Below are positions 1 to 7,820 of a DNA stretch of 64,000 nt, piece after piece (the first letter of the stretch is position 1; every line of letters starts with the position of its first letter). This DNA comes from SIAQ01 sp963767835. Lineage in GTDB: Bacteria > Planctomycetota > Planctomycetia > Gemmatales > Gemmataceae. Made by a program: the position numbers and the translations under genes. The notes under the pieces were generated by a model. It made no database searches and was not told the DNA's origin. It saw nothing but the letters and a program-made list of their open reading frames with translations. The stretch covers positions 1 to 64,000 of the forward strand of contig CAVYFY010000013.1 of the NCBI GenBank assembly GCA_963767835.1, in the 5' to 3' direction.

Positions 1-7
1 CCACGGC

Positions 8-370
8 GTGAACGGGATCGTCGACGAATCAGGTCGCGCACTTTTGCGTCTGCGATTGAAGCATCCGACCGAGGAGTCCGTAGCGGAGTTGGACGTGTGG
101 GTGGACACCGGATTCACCGGAGAGCTTGTCGTCCCCCGCCGCCACATTGCTGCCTTGAATTTGCCGCTCGGACCAGCCGTGAAAGCGTCCCTTGCGGACG
201 GCTCAGAAATCGAGCTTGACACCTACACGTGCATGGTCGAGTGGTTTGGCGCGTGGAAGCGCATCGAAGTCGTCGTCAGCGATGGACAGTTTCCGTTGCT
301 CGGCGTCGGCCTGCTCTTGGACCGAGAATTGCGAGTCAACTACCGCGAGCGGACCCTCAGCATCGAGTAA
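8..370 (+). CDS. Retropepsin-like clan AA aspartic protease
   Basis: The 120-residue product carries the retropepsin flap/active-site pattern: DTG at residues 33-35, in a VDTGFTG context, and a hydrophobic LLGVGLL segment at 97-103 that matches the second conserved block of single-domain clan AA proteases. Such proteins act as dimers, each chain giving one catalytic Asp. The GTG at position 8 is the first available start, but the window begins just upstream, so the true start could lie outside it. The gene faces the LRR-like gene on the other strand, and the two stop codons are only about 10 bases apart. In planctomycetes these small proteases usually occur as stand-alone genes, so a cellular substrate cannot be named. 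Confidence 0.75.
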   Translation: MNGIVDESGRALLRLRLKHPTEESVAELDVWVDTGFTGELVVPRRHIAALNLPLGPAVKASLADGSEIELDTYTCMVEWFGAWKRIEVVVSDGQFPLLGVGLLLDRELRVNYRERTLSIE

Positions 371-380
371 GAGCCGTCTG

Positions 381-918
381 CTATTTCTTGTCCGCTTGCT
401 TTCGAAGCCGCAACTGTATGAGCTGGGCGTCGAGGTAATAGTAGCGAGCCATTTGGTACCTGTCGGGGCCGGCTCCAGCGGCGCCGGCCTCCATCTTGAT
501 ACGCGGGCGAGAATTCCTGCGACTCCAGCGTCAAATACTCCACTTGCTTTAGCGACGCGATCTCTTGCATCTCCTGGCCCGAAAGTTGCGTCGCACTGAT
601 GTCAAGGCGTTTAACGGTCGGCAAATCCTTAATCAGCTTCACCTTTTCATCCGTGAGCTTGGTCGCGCCAAGGTCGAGGCGAATCTTCTCCAGGTTCTTG
701 AACCGGCGCAGAAATCTGGCGGCATCAGGAAAATCCGGGCGCGAGCCATCGATTTCGGCAGTCCAGTGGTCAATGTCCCTTTCGAGCGGGAACAGTGGAT
801 AGCCGGATATGCCGAATTTTCGGAGCTGCTTGGCGACCTCATCTTGGCCCTGGGCGTGCACGGCGGCCTTTCCACTCAGCCAAAGTGCCACGACGACAAT
901 GAAGAGAATCCGGGTCAT
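381..918 (-). CDS. Secreted leucine-rich-repeat-like protein (frameshifted)
   Basis: ATG at 918 is preceded by GGGAG eight bases upstream and opens a signal peptide (about residues 1-24: positive start, hydrophobic VVVALWL, AHA-type end before AQG). The mature part shows LRR-like spacing (LEKIRLDL, VKRLDISATQL, VEYLTLES). After residue about 134 the open frame continues into an arginine/proline-rich tail that does not look coded. The neighbouring frame instead gives a plausible end, RYYYLDAQLIQLRLRKQADKK, stopping at 381-383. The join requires one extra or two missing bases near 515-521. I therefore give the repaired extent; the unrepaired frame runs to 340. Its function is unknown, probably an exported protein-binding module. 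Confidence 0.6.
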
Positions 919-1005
919 GGCGAATCTCCCAAAGCTGCTGTGCGACCTCACAAGAACACTGACGATATCATAAAGGCTCGCAACGGCTTTTGCCAGCAAA
1001 TAGCG

Positions 1006-1944
1006 TCAACGGCCATCGAGAATGCGCGTTGCCGGCCCCACGCGATCGCGCAGCGCCGCGACGCTCTTCATGCTGATCCGCGCCGGCAGCACCTGCATGA
1101 CGTTGGCGGCCGCAGCGGCGACACCCAAAAACGCCGCGTCCAGCAGCGAATCGCCGCGCGCCAGGCCTAACGCCAAGCCCGCGGCCAGGCAATCGCCGCT
1201 GCCGATCGGGTTGACGACCGGAGCGACTTCGGGCGGCGTCAATTCCCAGGCCGATGCCTCTTCCATGACCCAGACCAGGCCTTTGCCCTGCGTGACCACC
1301 ACGCTGCCGGCGCCGCGCTCGATCAAGCCGCGCATCGCCGACAGGATGCTGGCCCGGTCCGGCAAGGCTCGGCCAGCGGTTGCCGCCAGTTCCTCGCGGT
1401 TCGGCTTGACGACCCTGGGCCGGCACGCCAGCGCCGCCTCCAACTCCGGGCCGCGCGCATCGAGCACCACGGGGCACGCCGTCCGTTCCAGCAGCGTCTT
1501 GTAGAACATCGCCGGCGTTCCGTTGGGCAACGAGCCGGTCAAGACGACCGCACCCGCTTGCCTCGCCAAATCGCGATATGCCGCGAGAAAATCAGCCAAT
1601 TCCGCGGCGCTCAAGGCCGCAGCGTTCTCGACAAGCTCCGTGGAGGTGCCGGTGTTATTATCGAGTACCGTCGTGCAAATGCGCGTGGGGGCGGCGGTGG
1701 GGATCCAGGTCGCTGCCAACCCGCGTTGGGCGAATTCCGCCCGCAGCGCCTGCCCCGACCAGCCGCCGCTTGGAGATATGGTGTGTGCCGAAGCGCCCAA
1801 GGCGGCCAAGGCGATGCCGGCGTTGAGCACCTTGCCCGAAGCGCACCAGTGGACCTCGGCTGCGCGGTTGACCTCGCCAGCGCGCACTTGACCAAACCGC
1901 ATGACCTGCTGCCACGACGGCGTCAAACCGGCAGCGAGAATCAT
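1006..1944 (-). CDS. PfkB-family sugar kinase, 1-phosphofructokinase/tagatose-6-P kinase type
   Basis: The 312-residue protein has the length of the FruK/LacC hexose-kinase family, which phosphorylates fructose 1-phosphate or related sugar phosphates with ATP. Visible motifs are the VKPNREEL block (179-186) and the anion-hole/catalytic motif NPIGSGDCLAAG (245-256), with Asp251 as the probable base. The start is ATG 1944, because upstream codons in the open frame read as non-coding and the family begins with a short strand like MILAAGLTP. It ends 16 bases before the kinase/beta-helix gene begins on the left side of the same strand, so it lies downstream of that gene and could be cotranscribed. 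The exact sugar substrate cannot be told from sequence alone. Confidence 0.8.
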   Translation of the reverse strand: MILAAGLTPSWQQVMRFGQVRAGEVNRAAEVHWCASGKVLNAGIALAALGASAHTISPSGGWSGQALRAEFAQRGLAATWIPTAAPTRICTTVLDNNTGTSTELVENAAALSAAELADFLAAYRDLARQAGAVVLTGSLPNGTPAMFYKTLLERTACPVVLDARGPELEAALACRPRVVKPNREELAATAGRALPDRASILSAMRGLIERGAGSVVVTQGKGLVWVMEEASAWELTPPEVAPVVNPIGSGDCLAAGLALGLARGDSLLDAAFLGVAAAAANVMQVLPARISMKSVAALRDRVGPATRILDGR

Positions 1945-1960
1945 GGACACGCCCCAGTGC

Positions 1961-4900
1961 TCAGGATGGATCGGCGCTGCTCGAGAGCTCTTGCAGTTTT
2001 TTCTCGGAATCGGCGGGAAGGCCGACGCCCTGAACCCGCTCCGGATCGGCCGATCGAAACCAATCGACGTCGGCGTCCCACAGCAGTTGCCGATTCTGGT
2101 CGCTGAGTTTGGGCAGTCCAAGCTTGCTGAAGTTGGTTTCGCTGGTGAAGTCTTTCCACTCGCGGACCCGGTCCTGGTCGAGGTTGGCGTAGAGATTTTG
2201 CTCGCCGCGCCAGTCGAGGTACTTGATGAGCTCGCTGTTTTTCATATCGAGCAGCACGACGGGCCTGTCGGGTTGAAGCGATGCAAGCAGGCAGCCCTTG
2301 ATGTCGGCCTCGGTCCTGGTCAGGCCGACGCCGGTCATGCAGCGCAACGCAAAGATGGAATCGGTGGTGAAGACGGAGGAGCGCTCCATTTTCCAGCGGA
2401 CGCCTTGATCCATGGCCATCGCCTTGTCGGAGGCCGTAATGTCCAGCAGCGACCCGTCGAGGGCGACCAGGGAGTTCTTCATTTCGACGTGCAGGAGCCG
2501 GCAGCCGTGCAAGCAGGCGAGGTCCCCCTTGCCACGGATAAAACACTCGTGGAAATCGACGCGCCCGGCAGGGGGAGTGGGGGTTTCCATCTTCATCATG
2601 CGCTCGAGGTCGAGGCAGGTGACGGCACTGAGCGGGATCTTGGTTTCGGTGCGCAAGGAAATGACGCATTGCTTGAAGACACAGTGAGCCGCCTCGCCGA
2701 GATGGACGATCGATTGCGAGGCAAAATCCCCCTGACCTGGATCGAGCAGAACCCCGAGCTGCTCGAATTGCAGTTTACCCTCTTGCAACTTGAACAGGGC
2801 GGAATCCTTTTCGCCCCGGTACTTCTTGGCGAGCACGAGAATCGGCTGGAAGCCTACGTGGGCCTTCAGCGTGACCGATACGCCGCGCAGCGGCACCGGC
2901 AGCACCTCGACTTCGCGCTCGGCGCCATGCTTGATTTCGATGACGTCGTCATTCCTGGCGCGGAGAAGCGCCTCGGCCACGCTGGCAAACTCGTCGCTCA
3001 AGCGGCGCGCATTGTCGGGATCGACGATCATCTTCTTCGGCAGCGCCGGCGCGATCTTCACGACCGGCACGGCCGCTTTCGGCATGAACGTGTCGAGCCA
3101 GGTCCTTTGTAAACCCAGGTCTAGGCGGGCGTAATCGTGCCGAAGCTGAAAGGCGAGGATGCCAGGTTCACTCAGCGCGTCGGCGAGAACGAATGGATTC
3201 TTCGCGGCATCGGGCAGGTCGATGCAAATCGAGTCAACATCGGATCCATCGTTTGGCGCCAGGAACTTCTTGAATTCGTCGAACTTGCTGATGAATTCCG
3301 CCTTTTTTTCGACGAAATCATTGAGAGCGTAATACAGGTTGCGCCGGCCCTCGTATAAGACCGGGTTCTTTTCGCCGGCGAGATAAATCAAACCCGGCTG
3401 GGCGAGGCTGGGAATTCTGGTGCTCAGCTGGGCAAATACGCTGTTGCTGACGCGGACATGGGCCGATGCTTCAGCGCTGAAGCGAAAAGCGGGACCGGTC
3501 ACGACGAAGCCGGTGCTATCCTGCAGATTCAGCCGCGTCTCGGCACGCGTGCATTTGTCACGGAAGCTGAACAGGACGCTGTGGGGTCGGAAGGCGGTAT
3601 TTGTCACATTGACGATCGCCGGGCCGTTGACGGCGATGGCGACCTGGCCGCCCGTTTCCTTGTTGCTGTCAAAGTAGCAGTCGTTGAGAGTAATGACGGG
3701 CTGGGCGTAATCGGGGTTGTCGCCGACGTCAATCAGCAGAGACGCCAGTGGCGCCCGCTTGACACCGGGCGGCGGGATCGCCGGCACCTTGGTCTGTGCG
3801 AAGATGCATTGCTCGAAAAGCACTCGCTTCACGCCACGCAGCGCCAGGGCGGCGACGGCGGCCTGGTTCGGCGTCGTCAAAGAATCAACCTGAAATTTGA
3901 CCCTGCGAAATATAACCTCTTCCCCTCCTTCCACAAGCAGCCCGACCGGAGTATCGTTATTCTGATACTGAAATTTCAGGATGTTGCTCTCGGCATGATC
4001 GGATTCCAGCACCAGCCGCCGATTCTGATTCCCCTTGAACACGACGCCATCGAGTTCAATCACGCCGGAGGCGTCGATCCTGGCGTTGATATTCTGGGCT
4101 TGGTCTTCAACCACGGCCCGAAGATCGGCGAGGCTGCTGACGACGCCGAGGCGACGTGCCGAGCCCGGGGTGACCGGCGCAAGCAGCGGTTTGCCTCCGT
4201 GGGTTCCCTTGGCATCCGCAACCTCGGACCCCTTCGCAATGCCGGTCCCCTTCCCCGAATTGGCAGCCCTCTCCGGCGCCAACGATAGCAGCAACGTCAC
4301 CGCAACCAGCGCCGCCAAAGCCATGCCGATGAATACGAGCGGCCTATTGTGCGCTCGGCCCGGCAGCGGCGCGTCCACGAACAGCACCCCCTCGGGCACG
4401 TCGTCCGCCGCCCCCACCTGCCGCGCCACCTGCATTAAATGATGCACTAGATGGATCGGCCGTTGATAGCGGTCCTGCGGATGCTTCGCCATCATCTTGC
4501 CGAGAATCATCACGATCTCGTCGGGAATGGCCGGGTCGATTTGACGCGGATCGACTGGGGCCAGATGTTGATGGTGATGCAGCTTCTTGGCCGGCGTGCC
4601 GTCCGGCACCGGCGCCTGCCCCGTCAGCAAATGATAGAACGTGCAGCCCAGCGAATAGATGTCGCTGCGCATGTCCGCTTCGCGCGGCTCCAACGCCTGC
4701 TCCGGCGAAATGTAGTCGAAAGTCCCCAGCGTCACGCCCGATTGCGTAAGGTCGGCCTGGCCACGCCGCTCCAGGTTCCGCGCGAGCCCCATATCGACAA
4801 GCTTGGCCCGCCCCGTCGGCGTGATGATGATATTGGACGGCTTGACGTCGCGGTGCACCACGCCGCGCATCGCCGCATGCTCCAGGCCGGTCGCAACCTG

Positions 4901-5452
4901 CAGGACGTAGCGCACCGCCTCCGCCACCGGCACGCGGCCGCGCTGCTCCAGCATCGTCCGCAGGTTGACGCCTTCGACATATTCGAAGGCGATGAAATGC
5001 AGCCCCTGATCTTCGCCGCAGAAAAACACCCGCGCGATATTTTCGTGGTCGAGCTTGGCGGCTGCCTTGGCCTCCTGATGAAAACGCTGGACGTTGTCCG
5101 CCTCCTGCGACATTTCCGGCGGCAGAATCTTGAGCGCGACAAAGCGGTCGAGCTGCGTGTCGCGGGCGCGGATCACCGCCGCCATACCGCCGACGCCGAT
5201 CGGCTCGATCAGCTCGAAATGGGCCAGGCGTCGGCCGCGCAGGCTGGCGACAATCGACTCGGCGGTCGATTTGCGCGCCAGGTCAATGATCTTGTCCTGC
5301 GTGCTGCCCTGCGCTGACACAATGGGAGGCGTCTTGGAGATGACCGTCGGCGCGTCGTCCGTCGGGCGCGCGTCCTCCGGCACGACTGCCGCTTCCTCCT
5401 CGGAAACGAGCCGTAAGCGGGGATCGGCCTTGCCCTGGACGCTACTCGCCAT
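1961..5452 (-). CDS. Membrane Ser/Thr protein kinase with beta-helix ectodomain
   Basis: About 1,163 residues. A bacterial PknB-type kinase domain spans roughly residues 79-345: glycine loop GVGGMA, VALK lysine at about 108, HRDVKPSN loop at 200-207 with catalytic Asp202, and DMG in place of DFG at about 220-222. One transmembrane helix lies at 372-392. The remaining 770 residues are exported and look like two right-handed parallel beta-helix regions, rich in turns such as NPDYAQPVITLNDCYF. This layout suits a receptor kinase that senses an external polysaccharide or wall component. A GTG start at 5485 is possible. I prefer ATG 5452, which has GAGGAG just upstream. Planctomycetes encode many such kinases; the ligand is unknown. 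Confidence 0.88.
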   Translation of the reverse strand: MASSVQGKADPRLRLVSEEEAAVVPEDARPTDDAPTVISKTPPIVSAQGSTQDKIIDLARKSTAESIVASLRGRRLAHFELIEPIGVGGMAAVIRARDTQLDRFVALKILPPEMSQEADNVQRFHQEAKAAAKLDHENIARVFFCGEDQGLHFIAFEYVEGVNLRTMLEQRGRVPVAEAVRYVLQVATGLEHAAMRGVVHRDVKPSNIIITPTGRAKLVDMGLARNLERRGQADLTQSGVTLGTFDYISPEQALEPREADMRSDIYSLGCTFYHLLTGQAPVPDGTPAKKLHHHQHLAPVDPRQIDPAIPDEIVMILGKMMAKHPQDRYQRPIHLVHHLMQVARQVGAADDVPEGVLFVDAPLPGRAHNRPLVFIGMALAALVAVTLLLSLAPERAANSGKGTGIAKGSEVADAKGTHGGKPLLAPVTPGSARRLGVVSSLADLRAVVEDQAQNINARIDASGVIELDGVVFKGNQNRRLVLESDHAESNILKFQYQNNDTPVGLLVEGGEEVIFRRVKFQVDSLTTPNQAAVAALALRGVKRVLFEQCIFAQTKVPAIPPPGVKRAPLASLLIDVGDNPDYAQPVITLNDCYFDSNKETGGQVAIAVNGPAIVNVTNTAFRPHSVLFSFRDKCTRAETRLNLQDSTGFVVTGPAFRFSAEASAHVRVSNSVFAQLSTRIPSLAQPGLIYLAGEKNPVLYEGRRNLYYALNDFVEKKAEFISKFDEFKKFLAPNDGSDVDSICIDLPDAAKNPFVLADALSEPGILAFQLRHDYARLDLGLQRTWLDTFMPKAAVPVVKIAPALPKKMIVDPDNARRLSDEFASVAEALLRARNDDVIEIKHGAEREVEVLPVPLRGVSVTLKAHVGFQPILVLAKKYRGEKDSALFKLQEGKLQFEQLGVLLDPGQGDFASQSIVHLGEAAHCVFKQCVISLRTETKIPLSAVTCLDLERMMKMETPTPPAGRVDFHECFIRGKGDLACLHGCRLLHVEMKNSLVALDGSLLDITASDKAMAMDQGVRWKMERSSVFTTDSIFALRCMTGVGLTRTEADIKGCLLASLQPDRPVVLLDMKNSELIKYLDWRGEQNLYANLDQDRVREWKDFTSETNFSKLGLPKLSDQNRQLLWDADVDWFRSADPERVQGVGLPADSEKKLQELSSSADPS

Positions 5453-5683
5453 GTGCTCCTCAATAGGCGCCAGTGGTGCGGACACGCGATTGTACTTGGG
5501 CGCTTAGACGCAACAACTCAAGCCAATGTTCCATCAGGGCAGGGGAGAGCCCGTGTTCTGCCGTTGCCCTCCCATCATAAGAATTGACAATATGGGAGAG
5601 GTAAACTAACACTGGAAGTATAATCTTCTATGCGGCGTTGTGTCAATCATTTCGCCAAAATTGGCAGGATGGGGATTTCTCGA

Positions 5684-6301
5684 ATGGATGCGATCGAAGC
5701 TCTTGATGATGGCGCCTATGCCCATTTCGGCTACCAGGCGCGGTTGAGTCCCAATGTCGTCTGGTTCATGCAGCCGCCTTATTACACCAGCAATTACATC
5801 GGTGTCGCCGTATTGGGTGCCATCGTGATCCTGATTTTTCTCGTGCAAGGCAAGCAGCGCGGAGCCGTGGTGGCGCTTATCAGCTTTGCATCCGCGGTCG
5901 CGCTCGTTGAAGCCATTCACATGCTGGTGCCGCGCCCGCATCCTCCCAGCGCCGAGCAATGGATTGGCGCCGCGGCGCAGAACGGCAGCTATCCATCGGC
6001 TGCTGTGTTCCTGTTCACGGTGTGCCTGATCCTGCTCGGCTTCGCGCTGTGGGATCGCCTGGGGCTTGTTGGGCGCGCGGTGTACGTGACGATAGCGGCA
6101 GCGCTCGTCGGCTGGGTGTGCATGAGCGGATTCTACCTTGCACTGCATTATGTCACGGACGTGATTGGCGGGCTCACCGGCGCGGCCCTGGTGGGATGGA
6201 TCGCGAGCCGATTCATAGGCAAGCGCAAGGATACGTTTAGCCCACCATTTGAGGTGGGCGGACTCTGCTCACTCCCGCCCGCCTCTATGAAGCGGGGCTA
6301 A
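5684..6301 (+). CDS. PAP2-like membrane phosphatase family protein
   Basis: About 205 residues with five or six hydrophobic helices. The PAP2 (phosphatidic acid phosphatase type 2) motifs can be traced: VPRPHPP at 83-88 for KX6RP, GSYPSAAVF at 102-110 for PSGH, and HYVTD at 155-159 for the third His/Asp pair. The second motif lacks its histidine (PSAA instead of PSGH) and the first lysine is not visible, so phosphatase activity is doubtful. ATG 5684 is chosen because GGGG lies nine bases upstream; ATGs at 5630 and 5669 are alternatives. The last 20 or so codons and the TAA stop are made by a palindromic repeat (6235-6302), so the C-terminus is probably recent. Confidence 0.65.
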   Translation: MDAIEALDDGAYAHFGYQARLSPNVVWFMQPPYYTSNYIGVAVLGAIVILIFLVQGKQRGAVVALISFASAVALVEAIHMLVPRPHPPSAEQWIGAAAQNGSYPSAAVFLFTVCLILLGFALWDRLGLVGRAVYVTIAAALVGWVCMSGFYLALHYVTDVIGGLTGAALVGWIASRFIGKRKDTFSPPFEVGGLCSLPPASMKRG

Positions 6302-6302
6302 C
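6235..6302. repeat. Palindromic repeat element covering the 3' end of the PAP2-like gene
   Basis: The ends are inverted copies (GTTTAGCCC at 6235-6243, GGGGCTAAC at 6294-6302) and a second hairpin lies inside (CCCACC/GGTGGG, 6241-6258). The element supplies the final codons and stop of the upstream gene. The GTTTAG/CTAAAC-type ends recall those of the elements at 7773 and 55519. Confidence 0.55.
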
Positions 6303-6309
6303 CGAATCG

Positions 6310-7719
6310 CTATTTCTTCCCCTTGGCCGGCTGCACGCGGACGATCAGGGTGTAGCCGCCCGTTTCACCGGGGCCATAGGTGGTGGCAATGATGCGGTAG
6401 CTGCCGGTTTCGGTCGCCCGGAAGACGATCTTGGCGTTGGGGAAGCCGCCGGAGTTGTCATCGGCGGCCAGCTGGCTTCCATTCGCGTCTTCGAGGATCA
6501 GGTAGGGATCGACATCATCGCTCTTCATCTCGATGATGTAAGTGACGCCGGCAGTGAATTCGATCTCCTCGACCTTCATATGGCGCTTGGCCTTGAGCCC
6601 CTGCCGATCCTTATCAATCTTGTCGGCGTCGGCAAGCTTCAAGCTCTTGCGCAGGATCGGCTCGGCTTCTTTCGGCTGCTCCACCTTGACGGTGTCTTCC
6701 TTGATGGCGAATTCACCCTTCTTGAACCTGGGCAAAAGCGCCAGAATATCCTCGGTGGGGATGGTGTAGGTTTCAGTGCGGCCCGCGCGGGCGATGTTGA
6801 TGCCAACCACCTTGCCGTCGATATCGACGAGCGGGCCGCCGCACGCTTCGGGACGCAGGCCGGAATCGTGCTGGAGGATGAAGGGGAAACCGCCCCGGCG
6901 ATTGCTGAGCTTGGTCCCCATTGTTTCCTGGGGATTGCCCGCCAACTCTTTCGGCCGCTTGGCCAGTTTGGCGGTGATTTCCAGGTCCTCCTCGCCGCGC
7001 GTGATCTTGAGCATGACTTCATCGCCCGGCTTGAGCTTGCCCACGGTGTCGATGAGTGCTTCCGGATTGGCAATTTTGCGGCCGGCGACTTCGTAGATGA
7101 GATCGTTGACCTTGAGCCCAGCTTTTTCCGCGGGACTCTTGGCGGCGACGGAATTGATCTTGGCGCCGGTACCCATGGCTTCCTCGAGGCCCACGCCGAG
7201 CCAGCCGGAATTGACATTCATGCTCTTGGGCGGTTGATCGCCGAGAACGAGCTTGCGGCGGGCGACGCTGATGACGCCGACGGCCAGCGGGTCTTCGCCG
7301 GTCCCTGCCGACGCGACCCAGCGGCCAACGGTCGCCTTTTTCGAGTCTTCCCACTGCACCGTCGGCAGCTGGCTCGCCACCACCTTGAGCATCGCCAGAT
7401 CGAATTCCTTCTCAACGCCGATCAGCTTGGCCTCCAGTTCGGTGCCGTCCTGAAGTCGGCAGATGATCTTCTCGCTGCCGCGGATTTCATCCCATTTGGT
7501 GAGGATGAGTCCGTCGGCGTCCACGATGGTGCCGTAGGCGACCGCCTTGCCGTGGGCGAAGACGCGCACCGTGGCCTCGGCGGTCTTGGCGACGACGGGG
7601 CGGAACGTTTTCAGCATCGCCGGGCTGTCGCGCAGATGCTCCTTGCTGATCTGGGCCTGTGCGGCCCCGGTCGCGGCAAGCATCACCGCCAGGATGAAAA
7701 AGCGACGCAAGTATCTCAT
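6310..7719 (-). CDS. HtrA-like trypsin-fold protein with PDZ and pre-peptidase C domains, probably inactive
   Basis: 469 residues. A signal peptide (1-22) precedes a trypsin-like half (about 45-155), a PDZ domain (173-255, starting GWLGVGL), a second trypsin-like segment (about 270-335) and a C-terminal pre-peptidase C domain (about 375-465). The HtrA catalytic residues are not kept: the position of the His reads LTKWDEI (Asp77) and the nucleophile block reads EACGGP with Cys293 where GNSGGP is expected. The PDZ sits inside the protease fold rather than after it. Likely role: a periplasmic binding or chaperone-like protein derived from a protease. It starts at ATG 7719 with GGAG upstream and lies downstream of a related active protease, separated by a perfect hairpin. 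Confidence 0.82.
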   Translation of the reverse strand: MRYLRRFFILAVMLAATGAAQAQISKEHLRDSPAMLKTFRPVVAKTAEATVRVFAHGKAVAYGTIVDADGLILTKWDEIRGSEKIICRLQDGTELEAKLIGVEKEFDLAMLKVVASQLPTVQWEDSKKATVGRWVASAGTGEDPLAVGVISVARRKLVLGDQPPKSMNVNSGWLGVGLEEAMGTGAKINSVAAKSPAEKAGLKVNDLIYEVAGRKIANPEALIDTVGKLKPGDEVMLKITRGEEDLEITAKLAKRPKELAGNPQETMGTKLSNRRGGFPFILQHDSGLRPEACGGPLVDIDGKVVGINIARAGRTETYTIPTEDILALLPRFKKGEFAIKEDTVKVEQPKEAEPILRKSLKLADADKIDKDRQGLKAKRHMKVEEIEFTAGVTYIIEMKSDDVDPYLILEDANGSQLAADDNSGGFPNAKIVFRATETGSYRIIATTYGPGETGGYTLIVRVQPAKGKK

Positions 7720-7772
7720 AGGTGTCTCCGCGATTGCTGTTGGTGCATGCGTGTGTCAAAATCCCCGTCTTT

Positions 7773-7809
7773 CGTTTAGCGTTCGCAGGGAACCTGCGAA
7801 CGCTAAACG
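7773..7809. repeat. Perfect 17-bp inverted repeat (GTTTAGCG/CGCTAAAC family)
   Basis: Arms at 7773-7789 and 7793-7809 are exact complements with a three-base loop. A related element occurs at 55519-55564. It lies between two codirectional minus-strand genes and could form a transcript hairpin, but there is no U-run on either side, so a terminator role is uncertain. Confidence 0.8.
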
Positions 7810-7820
7810 GGGAGATGGAA

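Noticed and set aside
1901..3112. Plus-strand open frame of 403 codons across the kinase gene
   Set aside because: Opposite strand of a well-supported kinase/beta-helix gene; the product has no recognisable fold.
6580..7779. Plus-strand frame of 399 codons opposite the HtrA-like gene
   Set aside because: Shadow; the minus-strand protein has signal peptide, PDZ and pre-peptidase C domains.
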